Virus record (IMG/VR): IMGVR_UViG_3300009425_000015
Coordinates: 16,308-80,307 of that record
Reading direction: 5' to 3' (one strand)
DNA length: 64,000 bases
From: a virus
Shown: piece by piece, positions 22,190 through 30,950 of the stretch
Layout: each line of letters starts with the position of its first letter
Numbering within the stretch: position 1 is the first letter of the stretch
Made by a program: the position numbers and the translations under genes
Notes under the pieces: model-generated
What the model was told of the DNA's origin: nothing
Database searches by the model: none
Seen by the model: the letters and a program-made list of their open reading frames with translations, nothing else

Positions 22190-22447
22190 CTAATTTTCAT
22201 AAAAACCTTCTTTATTTTTCCAAGATTTTCTCTTCCTCAACTTCTCTAAGGCTTGCTGTTCTATCTGCCTAACTCTGACAAAACTAACCCCGATTCTTTC
22301 ACCTACCTGCTCAAGCGTCATATTACCATGCCTGTAAACAGATATTAACGAACAGTTGAAATCTTCTGCGAAATCCATCCAGTGGCGACACTCTGATTTA
22401 TCGCACACATAATCCTTGTCTATACACTCTTTTGAACATTGTTTCAC
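22190..22447 (-). CDS. sigma-70 region-4-like HTH mini-protein with Cys N-terminus
   Basis: 85-aa protein. Residues ~1-22 hold four Cys and a His (MKQCSKEC, VCDKSECRHW), a likely zinc knuckle. Residues ~38-72 match sigma-70 region 4: NMTLEQVGERIGVSFVRVRQ followed by IEQQALEKLRKR, with the same order as the -35-recognition helix-turn-helix of RpoD. Region 2 is missing, so it cannot be a complete sigma factor. It may bind DNA or compete for the RNA polymerase flap. GTG start overlaps the previous stop (GTGA). Confidence 0.75.
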   Translation of the reverse strand: MKQCSKECIDKDYVCDKSECRHWMDFAEDFNCSLISVYRHGNMTLEQVGERIGVSFVRVRQIEQQALEKLRKRKSWKNKEGFYEN

Positions 22448-22794
22448 TCAATCATCTCCTTTGCTATCATATCAAACAGTCCTTGCTTTTCTTCTGGAGA
22501 GAGATCGAAAATACCAAATAATTCCTCTCCCTCTCTTATTGCCCTTCTGGATTTTGCAATCCTTCTCTTACCATGCCTCCCCAACTCATACTTATACTCT
22601 GTTAAGTAGTCAATTATCCTCTCATCGTTATTTAGGTATCCAGTTATCATCCTCTGAAAAAACTGAATTTGCGTAATGCCATCATGTCTAAGTCTTATTC
22701 TTAAATCGCCATGGCGCTTATCATCGTCGACGAACGTTATCGTTTTTCCCTCTTTCCCATATCGATATTCTTTCTTCTCCTTGTTATCTGACAT
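22444..22794 (-). CDS. conserved phage hypothetical protein
   Basis: 116-aa basic protein. The stretch DLRIRLRHDGITQIQFFQRM followed by ITGYLNNDERIIDYL is of a type I recall from marine phage genomes without function. Overlaps both neighbours by a few bases. Confidence 0.6.
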   Translation of the reverse strand: MSDNKEKKEYRYGKEGKTITFVDDDKRHGDLRIRLRHDGITQIQFFQRMITGYLNNDERIIDYLTEYKYELGRHGKRRIAKSRRAIREGEELFGIFDLSPEEKQGLFDMIAKEMIE

Positions 22795-23848
22795 TTAAAA
22801 TATGTGTTCCACTCTCCAGCTGAGATGCCGAAGTCTGCAAGATAAACTGGGAATTTTCCCTTAGCTCTTCCACATCCCTTGCGCCACTATAAGAAAATCC
22901 GCTTCGTACGTTGTTCGCGATGTCTTCTAGTATAAAAGATGCCGAGCCTTTATAGGGTATCGTAGTAGAAACACCCTCTAGAGAGCTAGCAAAGCCCCTC
23001 CAGTCCTCTTGAGCTTCGCGGCTTGCCATTCCCCTGTACGCCTTGTAAGACTTGCCTGAGGACTCAGTAAACACCTCTCCTGGGGCTTCTAGCGTTCCCG
23101 CTAGCATCGAACCCAACATAACGAAATCTGCACCGGCGGCGATGGCCTTAACAATATCCCCTGACGACTTGATTCCCCCATCAGCGATAATAGGCTTTGG
23201 AGTAAAATTATATTTTTCGCCCGAATGAAAGTGATTCAGCGCAGCCATTCGTGCCATGCGACATGCGAGTATCGACTGGAAGGTACTCATGCCGTGGCCT
23301 GTTTGAATTCTTGTGGAACATATGCTCCCTCCGCCGATGCCGACGCGGACGGCATCGGCGCCCCACCGGCACAAATCGACATATCCGGTGTCGGTTGCTA
23401 TGTTTCCAGCTATAATCGAGACGTCTTCACCGAAAATGTCTTTGAGAGTCTTTATCGCTCTCTCGACATTTGTGTGATGGCCGTGGGCAACATCAATGCA
23501 AATAATATCTGCACCACTTGCTACAAGTTCTTGTGCTCGAACTTTATAATTATCTGTCACGCCCACTGCTGCAGCAACATTCTCCACCCCAGCTGCCTTG
23601 GCAGCGTTAACGATTTTAGCTTGAGCTTGAATATAGTTATAACGATGAAGTATTCCAAACCCTCCTGCCTTTCCTAAAGCGGATATCATCTCCAGCTCCG
23701 TTACAGTATCCATGGGACTAGAAACAATAGGCAGACTAAACTTTACGCCATTCAACTCTGATCCTATGTCTATTTCCTTTCGGCTTTCAATGTCGCTCTT
23801 TTTTGGGACTAATAGCACATCGTCGAACGATAAGGTGTCACTAAACAT
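22784..23848 (-). CDS. IMP dehydrogenase / GMP reductase family enzyme
   Basis: 354-aa TIM-barrel enzyme of purine metabolism. N-terminus [15 protein letters not shown] is diagnostic; [12 protein letters not shown] and the catalytic loop [17 protein letters not shown] with the nucleophile Cys follow, then [19 protein letters not shown] and [15 protein letters not shown] domains are absent, as in GMP reductases and some short IMPDHs. The flap residues do not settle whether it makes XMP from IMP or IMP from GMP. It sits with dUTPase in a nucleotide-metabolism group. Confidence 0.9.
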   Translation of the reverse strand: MFSDTLSFDDVLLVPKKSDIESRKEIDIGSELNGVKFSLPIVSSPMDTVTELEMISALGKAGGFGILHRYNYIQAQAKIVNAAKAAGVENVAAAVGVTDNYKVRAQELVASGADIICIDVAHGHHTNVERAIKTLKDIFGEDVSIIAGNIATDTGYVDLCRWGADAVRVGIGGGSICSTRIQTGHGMSTFQSILACRMARMAALNHFHSGEKYNFTPKPIIADGGIKSSGDIVKAIAAGADFVMLGSMLAGTLEAPGEVFTESSGKSYKAYRGMASREAQEDWRGFASSLEGVSTTIPYKGSASFILEDIANNVRSGFSYSGARDVEELRENSQFILQTSASQLESGTHILNVR

Positions 23849-24113
23849 TTCCCGCCTCCACGTCTTTTTGAATTTCCATTAGCATCTCAGTTGCTCGCGT
23901 CCAGCACTCTGGACAATACAAATTTACCTTATTTTGCTTTTCTCTCACAACAACCCTCCATGAAGAAACCTGCTCCTTGTCAGACTTATCAAATTTGGCG
24001 GAGCAGGACAAACACTCTTCAGACAGTTTACCCATTAAGGAAACTTTCTCTTCCAAATCTTTCCCTGCCACCTTCTTCTTATTTCTATTAATTTTTCTTA
24101 TTGCCGAAGACAT
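23841..24113 (-). CDS. conserved zinc-finger-like hypothetical protein
   Basis: 90-aa protein, basic N-terminus (SSAIRKINRNKKK), then a CLSC knuckle and a CPEC knuckle about 30 residues later, likely one zinc site. ATG 24113 overlaps the dUTPase stop. Function unknown. Confidence 0.65.
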   Translation of the reverse strand: MSSAIRKINRNKKKVAGKDLEEKVSLMGKLSEECLSCSAKFDKSDKEQVSSWRVVVREKQNKVNLYCPECWTRATEMLMEIQKDVEAGNV

Positions 24114-24562
24114 CAAAAGTCCCCCGTCGAGCCGAGTGCTCCGGATCCGCGAGTGGTGCTGGACTCATACACACTATCCTCCTGTATCTCTTCAAACTCT
24201 GCTGCAGCGATAGGAACAAGGACGGCTTGTGCAACCTTCTCGCCGGGAAGAATAGTTTGTCTGAGCGCCCCGATGTTATGCAGGTTCACAAACACTTCAC
24301 CATTGTAGCCGCTGTCGACAACACAGGCACCGACAACCAAAGATCTCTTGAATGCCACTCCTGACTTGTTTTTGATTTCGAGCATATATCCGGCTGGTAC
24401 GCCAATCTTCAACCCAGTTGGGATTAGTTCACTTTCGTTCTCATAAACGACAAGCGGATCCTCCGCCTCTGGACAATAAAAGATGTCTGCTCCTGCATCT
24501 GTCGGGTGTGCCCTGACGGGCAGTTTCGCATTTTCTCTAACCTTGAATACTTTGAGTTTCAT
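24113..24562 (-). CDS. dut: dUTP diphosphatase
   Basis: 149-aa trimeric dUTPase; converts dUTP to dUMP, feeding thymidylate synthesis. All five motifs are seen: HPTDAGADI, NKSGVAF, VVDSGYNGEV, PGEKVAQAVL and RGSGALGSTG. Length and motif spacing are normal. ThyX at 33.0 kb would use the product. Confidence 0.95.
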   Translation of the reverse strand: MKLKVFKVRENAKLPVRAHPTDAGADIFYCPEAEDPLVVYENESELIPTGLKIGVPAGYMLEIKNKSGVAFKRSLVVGACVVDSGYNGEVFVNLHNIGALRQTILPGEKVAQAVLVPIAAAEFEEIQEDSVYESSTTRGSGALGSTGDF

Positions 24563-24565
24563 TTT

Positions 24566-25384
24566 CTATCTCCTTTTTCCCATAAATACACACCCATCTA
24601 CAATCTTTCTAGAATGATATATGTCGTCCTGACTACTCAACACTTCGCGAACACAGTCAACGGTGGAATGTATGACGGATGATGCTTCGAAATCAAACTT
24701 TCCAAAGTAATCAGACAAGAACAAGCTAGCAATATTATCCCTGACTCTAGAAGATTTCATCACCCTTCTCATTTCCTTATCCACTTCAGGCTCCCGGTGT
24801 ACTAACCTCAGTGCTTCGCCTTGAAGTATATTGTTTGGAGCACTCACCTGCTCAAGACGCTGTCGGCGAGCGTCGGCCACGATGACATTTTTTGCCAAAT
24901 TAAAAACTTTCATAAAATCTAAGATTTTCTCAGTTATATGGCCCTGCATGCTACCATCGTCTAGAGATGCTATAGCCGAATTGAAAACTTCTCGATGCAT
25001 CGAACACCGGAAGTTATCGAAGAAATCAGCAACCTCAGACACAACCATCCTCTCCTCGGCAGCTGCAAATCTTTGTGCAGCGGACAAAGGAATATCTCCA
25101 TTTTTTATCAGATACTTTACCTCTCTTGCTAGCCTCATAGTGCCGGAATGGCCATAAAATTTATCCCAATTCTCGAAAATCTCTTGAAAGTTCTCCTCCG
25201 TCAACTCAACTTCAGGACTCAAGTAACTCAAGCGCCCACTTGAATATTCTTCTTTAAATTTATTCTTGGCAGCATTTTCAATTTGCTCGTCCGTTGCAAC
25301 ACTGCACCATTTCAAATATTTGCTTGTATAAACTTCAACTTTCCCATTGAGCTTCTTGCTCACCTTCGACTGTTTTATTTTCAT
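24566..25384 (-). CDS. hypothetical protein
   Basis: 272-aa mainly helical soluble protein starting MKIKQSKVSKKLNG. ATG 25384 is preferred because AGGAG is correctly placed and the upstream stop overlaps as TAATG; a longer frame exists. No motif recognised. Lies between the polymerase operon and dUTPase. Confidence 0.6.
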   Translation of the reverse strand: MKIKQSKVSKKLNGKVEVYTSKYLKWCSVATDEQIENAAKNKFKEEYSSGRLSYLSPEVELTEENFQEIFENWDKFYGHSGTMRLAREVKYLIKNGDIPLSAAQRFAAAEERMVVSEVADFFDNFRCSMHREVFNSAIASLDDGSMQGHITEKILDFMKVFNLAKNVIVADARRQRLEQVSAPNNILQGEALRLVHREPEVDKEMRRVMKSSRVRDNIASLFLSDYFGKFDFEASSVIHSTVDCVREVLSSQDDIYHSRKIVDGCVFMGKRR

Positions 25385-25620
25385 TAGCTGTCTCCTTTTT
25401 GACAAATTATCTCTGATTCTGTTTCTATCCACACCTTCGCACCACAAGAGAGTGGCTTATCCGGTGAGTAAACGACCTTGCAAGGGCCGTCTATGTAAAC
25501 CTCATAACAGTATGTGTTGCTCTTGTATGTCTTCACAGTTATCACCGGCTCTCTCGCATTGTCGGGCAACTTAGAGTTCGCCCTTATCTTATGTTGATTT
25601 ACGTGGATTCTCTTTTTCAT
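25384..25620 (-). CDS. conserved phage hypothetical protein
   Basis: 78-aa protein MKKRIHVNQHKIRANSK... with VITVKTYKSNTYCYEV, KVVYSPDKPLSCGAKVW. A type I have seen near replication genes of phages and plasmids; beta-rich and basic at the N-terminus. ATG overlaps the polymerase stop (ATGA). Confidence 0.65.
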   Translation of the reverse strand: MKKRIHVNQHKIRANSKLPDNAREPVITVKTYKSNTYCYEVYIDGPCKVVYSPDKPLSCGAKVWIETESEIICQKGDS

Positions 25621-28600
25621 GCTAACATCCGAAATGCCCTTCCAATGCTTCTCGTTGAGAAGCCCCATTGAGCGTCCCATTCAAGCTTTGCCATGTACGG
25701 ACGATTGACTCTAACAATATCCTTATCTGGACGAACACCCCAACACTTAATCGTGTTTGCCTCGTTGTTGCTATCGATAACCCGAATTAAATAATAGTCC
25801 TTGCCATTTCGTGTCTTCTTTTTTATTACTTCTCGTGGTACAAACCAAACAACTCCGGCAGATAGCTGGGCATCATACTCAGAAATAGGTGGAATGTAAT
25901 TCTTTTCCAGACTACTCCTAATGTGATCTGATAACACCAAACCAAAAGGAAATACTCCGGTTAAATCTACAAGGTACTGTATCTCTTCCTCTTCTGAAAA
26001 GTTTCCCTCTGGTGCATACTTTACAATGTTTTCTAGCAAGTTTTTCTCCTTGCGAGGCCTATCGACGGCGATAGCACTCCAAAAATGCTTTGTACCCTTA
26101 AACCTAGCGTCCATGAGCGGGGTAAGTGCCCCGGAGCGTGCCAGCACATCCAACGCTTTCTTGTTCAACTTTGAGTATACAATACCCTCGTTAAAGAGGA
26201 AGTCCTCTATCTTATGAAACGGGCGATTTTCAATAATCTGCTCAATAGCCTTCTCTCCCAAGCCCTTAATCGAAGTTAGCGGCTGTATCAAAGTCTTGCC
26301 GTCTTCCGATATCTCCCATACAGAACCAGAGGTGTTAATGTTTAGAGGTTCAATGCTGAAGCCGTGAGCTTTCGCAACATTGATTGCCTTTTCCTTCCTT
26401 GTTTCTGGCTCTTTATCTAAGAATGCAGCCATCCATTCGGCGGGATAGTAATTCATTAACCAGGCACACTGGAAAGACAGTACGCAATATGACACGGCAT
26501 GAGATTTGTTAAACCCATAGCCTGAAAAATACTCAAAAGTGTCCCAAAGCTCTTTCGCTTGCCGCTTCTCAAGCCCCTTCTCCAGGCAGCCGTCTAGAAA
26601 CTTGGAATATATCTTGTCCTTTTGCTCCTGTACTTCTCCTGTACCTTTTTTTGTCAAAAGCTTTCTGAGCTTATTTCCCTCATCTAGAGATAAATCCTTC
26701 CCCAGGCGATGCGCTAGCATAGCAATCTGCTCTTGAAAAATGAGGAACCCAAAAGTTTCCTCCGTCACCTCCCTAACGATATCACTAACGTATTCCACCT
26801 CTTCTGGCGTGTTTTTCGCAGCTATGAATTTCTTATCCACGCCGGCGCCGAGAGGGCCGGGGCGGTATATCGAGGTGATTGCTGCCAATTCGATAATGTT
26901 ATTCGGGGTAGCTCTCTTACAAAAAGACTGGGCTCCGCTTTCAGTAAACTGAAATATACCTGCCCACTTACCTCCATGAAAAATATTATCCCACACCTGC
27001 TTATCGTTTAAATCGATTGCTTCTGGGTGCAGGAATTTATTATAAAAAGCCTTGACGTCTTCGAAAGTTGGGCTCTCAACTCCCTTATGCCTCTTTAGTA
27101 CATGCCTCACCGCACCTTCTATCATCCGAAGAGAAGCAAGTCCCAGTATATCAAATTTAATAAAACCCATTGGTTCCAAATGTCGTACATTTTGTCCCTC
27201 ACTCCATGGCGTCTGGCGGACGCCTCCGCTGTTTATCATTGGCATCCATTCGTCTAAGTTCTCACCGATAACAACTCCGCCAGCGTGTCGGCTTGCCGAT
27301 CTAACCTGCCCGTATAAAGCCTCGACGTGGGTTTTAATTTTCGGATATTTTACTAAGAAATTTTTTAAAGTATCCGAAAACTCCATCACCTCTTCAAACG
27401 TTGGAGCGTATACCCCCGCTGTGATGCCATGCTTTTTTTTCGCCAAAGGAGTTGCTTCAAAAAGCATCTTCCCAGTGACATTGTTAACCTCAGAGAACGG
27501 CACTTCATAAAATTTTGAAATATCCTTAATCAAAGATCGCAATTGCAAAGTATTCCAATTAGTAATTGGGACTACAGTATCATCCCCCCACTCGTTAATC
27601 AACTCTTCTTTCAAGTCCATCGGAGAGCTTACATCATAATCGATGTCTGGATATCCCGTACCGCCCTTTGTCAAGAACCGTTCGAACTGGAGTCCGTACT
27701 TGATCGGATCCACTTGTGTTATTCCTAAAGCGTAAGAGACTAACGCACCCGCTGCAGAGCCTCTGCCAGCGCCGACGAGCTGGTTCTTTGTAGCCCTATC
27801 CGCAATTGCTTTCATCGTTAGAAAGTACTTACTGAACCCTCTACTATCTATAACTTCTATCTCCATGTCTAACCGATTAATATACTCTTCCTTTTCTCCA
27901 AACCCTAGGAGCCTTGCACCCTCCATACACAACTTAGCTAGAGCATCAGTTGCGCTAAGACCTTCTGGTACCACAAAGTCAGGGAGGCGCACTGTATTGT
28001 CAGGGAAAAAGGATTCAATTCTTTCATGCGCAATTCGATGAGACTCCGTGATAGAGTCCATAACTACACTGTCGTCGTACTCGACGTCGCATGACTTAGA
28101 GTATTTCTTGTAAGATTCCCACATCTCGTCACCGTTTTTTGGATACAGCTCGTAACCTACGTCGGCGACGTCTAGTGGTAATTCCATGTTCATCCATTCG
28201 GGAGTGCTTCTGCCTAGCCATGCCAGACGTTTGTATAATTCTCTGTCTTTCCAAACATCCGAATTCGGATAATGGCTATCTGCAGTTGAGAGCAAGGGTA
28301 CCCCAAACTCGTGATGCATCTGAACAATATACTGGTTCAAAGTGTGCTGTTCCGGTACGTTGTTCCACTGCAGTTCTCCGTACCATCTATCACCAAAAAT
28401 TGACTGCATCTTTTGAGTGGTTGCTCTCATCGAATCAAGAACTGAGTCAGCGCCGTCATCTCGGTTCTCCCAATAATTCCCGGCATAAACACCACCGAGA
28501 CAAGCAGAAGATGCAATTACTCCTGTATTGTACCTCTTAAGCATTGCATAATCCACTCGTGGGTATCTGAAGAAATGATCACCTCGATAGGATGTAGATA

Positions 28601-29060
28601 TCATCTTGAAGATATTCTTGAGGCCCTCTGGGTTCTGCGCCAGCAAGATGAGATGGCGTCGGCGGTTCAAAGTAGAACTAATTTTCTTTTTAGATTCTTC
28701 ATTTTCGACTGTAGTACCACTCTGTACAGCCTCCTTCTTTCCTCTTTTCTTTTCCTTCTTGGCTGCCTCGTATTCCTCTTTCCAATTAGCGATGGATGGG
28801 ATGAAGTACACCTCACAACCATAAATAGGCTTGAAGCTCTTCCCCTCTGACTGCATCTTCTTAGCATGCAAAACCTGATATGCCAATCCGTTGGCGTTCC
28901 CATGATCTGTCAAAGCAAGAGCATCCATTCCGTTTTGATAAGCGAAATCCATATGCTCCTGCGGATACCCCAAAGCGTCAAAGATGCTTCCCGCTACCGA
29001 GTGGGCATGTAAGCCTACAAAAGGAATGCTGGGCTTCTTTCTAGTTTCTAATTTCTGCAA
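25617..29060 (-). CDS. dnaE: DNA polymerase III alpha subunit (DnaE type)
   Basis: 1147-aa C-family replicative DNA polymerase. PHP domain at residues 15-115 (LHAHS at 17, TDHGN at 51). Palm: GAGRGSAAGALVSYALG around 430-447 and the catalytic acid cluster YPDIDYDVS with Asp472, 474 and 476. A helix-hairpin-helix-like IKGLGEKAIEQI follows in the C-terminal third and an OB-like end (LIRVIDSNNEANTIKCWG). Length agrees with the family. TTG start at 29060 with GGAG seven bases upstream. No 3'-5' exonuclease domain or separate epsilon subunit is visible, and no clamp is seen in this window. Confidence 0.97.
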   Translation of the reverse strand: MQKLETRKKPSIPFVGLHAHSVAGSIFDALGYPQEHMDFAYQNGMDALALTDHGNANGLAYQVLHAKKMQSEGKSFKPIYGCEVYFIPSIANWKEEYEAAKKEKKRGKKEAVQSGTTVENEESKKKISSTLNRRRHLILLAQNPEGLKNIFKMISTSYRGDHFFRYPRVDYAMLKRYNTGVIASSACLGGVYAGNYWENRDDGADSVLDSMRATTQKMQSIFGDRWYGELQWNNVPEQHTLNQYIVQMHHEFGVPLLSTADSHYPNSDVWKDRELYKRLAWLGRSTPEWMNMELPLDVADVGYELYPKNGDEMWESYKKYSKSCDVEYDDSVVMDSITESHRIAHERIESFFPDNTVRLPDFVVPEGLSATDALAKLCMEGARLLGFGEKEEYINRLDMEIEVIDSRGFSKYFLTMKAIADRATKNQLVGAGRGSAAGALVSYALGITQVDPIKYGLQFERFLTKGGTGYPDIDYDVSSPMDLKEELINEWGDDTVVPITNWNTLQLRSLIKDISKFYEVPFSEVNNVTGKMLFEATPLAKKKHGITAGVYAPTFEEVMEFSDTLKNFLVKYPKIKTHVEALYGQVRSASRHAGGVVIGENLDEWMPMINSGGVRQTPWSEGQNVRHLEPMGFIKFDILGLASLRMIEGAVRHVLKRHKGVESPTFEDVKAFYNKFLHPEAIDLNDKQVWDNIFHGGKWAGIFQFTESGAQSFCKRATPNNIIELAAITSIYRPGPLGAGVDKKFIAAKNTPEEVEYVSDIVREVTEETFGFLIFQEQIAMLAHRLGKDLSLDEGNKLRKLLTKKGTGEVQEQKDKIYSKFLDGCLEKGLEKRQAKELWDTFEYFSGYGFNKSHAVSYCVLSFQCAWLMNYYPAEWMAAFLDKEPETRKEKAINVAKAHGFSIEPLNINTSGSVWEISEDGKTLIQPLTSIKGLGEKAIEQIIENRPFHKIEDFLFNEGIVYSKLNKKALDVLARSGALTPLMDARFKGTKHFWSAIAVDRPRKEKNLLENIVKYAPEGNFSEEEEIQYLVDLTGVFPFGLVLSDHIRSSLEKNYIPPISEYDAQLSAGVVWFVPREVIKKKTRNGKDYYLIRVIDSNNEANTIKCWGVRPDKDIVRVNRPYMAKLEWDAQWGFSTRSIGRAFRMLA

Positions 29061-29265
29061 TTACATTCTCCAATTCTTCTACGATTGTATTTAGTTCTTC
29101 TACTAATTCTTCTCTCACTGGAGTTGCAGTCTTGTATCCAGCCTCATACACATGGTACAAGAGGCTCTGCTCGTCATGAGTTAACTTATGAAATGCATAT
29201 GGCATTTTAGCAAACTCCTTGATATGGCATGGAATTTCATTGTACAAATCTCTAACTTCTTTCAT
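29041..29265 (-). CDS. hypothetical protein
   Basis: 74-aa helical protein with a C-terminal Glu/Leu coiled-coil (VEELNTIVEELENVIAE). Coupled to the polymerase gene, whose start lies 20 nt before this stop. Could be a small accessory to the polymerase; no direct evidence. Confidence 0.6.
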   Translation of the reverse strand: MKEVRDLYNEIPCHIKEFAKMPYAFHKLTHDEQSLLYHVYEAGYKTATPVREELVEELNTIVEELENVIAEIRN

Positions 29266-30146
29266 CTCTTTTCCCTTTCAAACAATACTTTACTATATTC
29301 ATGGTAACTAAACATTTTAGAATGCGGCTTTTTGATAGTCTGACTATGCGGGGAAGAAAGGAAGTTAACATATCTTTCCCACCCATCTATCGGATAATAC
29401 CAATCCAAGTCTTTCACACTTGATTCATTTATTATAGCACAATCAAATATTTCGTCAAGCAAAAAATGCTTAGAACTCCATCTTTTTTTTCTGTCCAAGG
29501 CACTTGAGCCTCCGGTGCACTTATCTTTTACATTCCACAAATATTTGTTATATTCTTGCGCATCCATAGTAAACCCTAAATATTCCCCATCCCGGATAGT
29601 CTTGCCGTTGTGAGACAAGAAAAAAGGCTTGGGGGAAGATATTCGTTTTCGCTCCCCCTTCACGCATGCCGGATCATACACCCCATATGGGAAAGAGATA
29701 TAATATCTGTTTGGAGTGAGCCACTTACTTATCTTGCCGGAAACAATAAATGCAGTTAAAGCTCCATGTAGAACGCCCCAGCCATAACTATCTCTGCGCT
29801 CTCTGTCTTTCGGGTGTATCGGTGTATAGAATATTGGTATTTGTCTCCTGTGTTCGGAGGGAAACTTGACAAAATTGTGTTTAGCTAAAAAGTACGGATC
29901 CTCGATGAAATCACCCATCCTCTTTTTTATTAGGCGCTGCATGTTGTCGTTGCATACAACCCAAATAGTTTCGCATCCGGCATATGCACATTCAACGACT
30001 GAGCGTTCTACTGCTAGATAATCCAAAGCTATTGGCTGAAGGGAGTCGTGCCAAGGAAATCCAAAGTCTAGCGGTGGGCCTGCCGTGGGGATGACACCTG
30101 CCAAGTGATAATTCCGAGCGCTAATTCCTGCATGCTCATCCATCAC
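29262..30146 (-). CDS. GT-A-fold nucleotidyltransferase-like protein
   Basis: 294-aa protein. The opening LAGVIPTAGPPLDFGFPWHD then SLQPIALDYLAVERSVVECA and GCETIWVVCNDNMQRLI follow the pattern of sugar-nucleotidyltransferases (N-terminal G-x-x-P-A-G loop, then a V-E-R helix and V-C-N-D strand). Proteins with almost this opening are common in T4-like marine phages without proven activity. Overlaps the small helical gene downstream. Confidence 0.65.
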   Translation of the reverse strand: MMDEHAGISARNYHLAGVIPTAGPPLDFGFPWHDSLQPIALDYLAVERSVVECAYAGCETIWVVCNDNMQRLIKKRMGDFIEDPYFLAKHNFVKFPSEHRRQIPIFYTPIHPKDRERRDSYGWGVLHGALTAFIVSGKISKWLTPNRYYISFPYGVYDPACVKGERKRISSPKPFFLSHNGKTIRDGEYLGFTMDAQEYNKYLWNVKDKCTGGSSALDRKKRWSSKHFLLDEIFDCAIINESSVKDLDWYYPIDGWERYVNFLSSPHSQTIKKPHSKMFSYHEYSKVLFEREKR

Positions 30147-30164
30147 TGACTAGTCCCCCACATG

Positions 30165-30950
30165 CTAGTGGCGCACTTCAGAGGACTTCATATACCTAAC
30201 ACAGTCAGTATCCTCATAGCGCGTACGAGTTAATAACTCTACGACTCTTCTTTTGGGCTCGAGCTTTATATTTGATATCCTCTGTCTGTCCTTGGCATCA
30301 AACCCCTTCTTTGCGCCTGTGATGCCGGCGGCTACCATCATCTTCTGTACCTTAAACTTCACCATAGTGTCTGAATATTCAAATTGATTAATTTCCTCTT
30401 CTCCCATATAGGAGACTGATACACAGTCTTTCTTATTGTGGTTCCCATCAACTCTTGAAGATGGATAAAAATAAACCGTCTTAACAAAGTCGTCATCTCC
30501 GTCGAGTTCGTCAACATGGTGGTTGCTTCCAACTCTAACGTCTATCCAGTCAATTACTCTAAACTTGGCTTCTCTATCATCCAAAACAACATTATTTTCC
30601 GAAGTCACAAAGTCATCTTCGAATATAAAACATTTCTTAAATTCGACACCAACCAAGAACGAATCACGTACAGAGACAAGCATTCTATTTCCCGTAATGT
30701 TTACTTTCGCATCCCCAGAGCCGAAAGGCACTAGACCCTTCATACCATGACTAAAGAGCATCGCAGACCACAGCTCCTCAGCACGGGAAAGACTCTCAGT
30801 GTTGTCGACAACCTCCGTTACCATGTCAAAAGCGAATGGGGCTCTGTCTGAATTCAATATAATCGGATACTCGTTATGGTAGGCGTACTGTACAGCGCTA
30901 AGACTATAGCCAATCACCACGTTCTCAAATCCATAAACGTGTTTATTCAT
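30165..30950 (-). CDS. conserved phage protein with Rossmann-like N-terminus
   Basis: 261-aa protein beginning MNKHVYGFENVVIGYSLSAV, followed by Y-A-Y-H-N-E-Y-P-I-I, a strand-loop-helix that resembles a dinucleotide-binding start although the Gly pattern is incomplete. Later segments are beta-rich and acidic. I recall similar proteins in marine phages next to the nucleotidyltransferase-like gene. Function unknown. Confidence 0.55.
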   Translation of the reverse strand: MNKHVYGFENVVIGYSLSAVQYAYHNEYPIILNSDRAPFAFDMVTEVVDNTESLSRAEELWSAMLFSHGMKGLVPFGSGDAKVNITGNRMLVSVRDSFLVGVEFKKCFIFEDDFVTSENNVVLDDREAKFRVIDWIDVRVGSNHHVDELDGDDDFVKTVYFYPSSRVDGNHNKKDCVSVSYMGEEEINQFEYSDTMVKFKVQKMMVAAGITGAKKGFDAKDRQRISNIKLEPKRRVVELLTRTRYEDTDCVRYMKSSEVRH

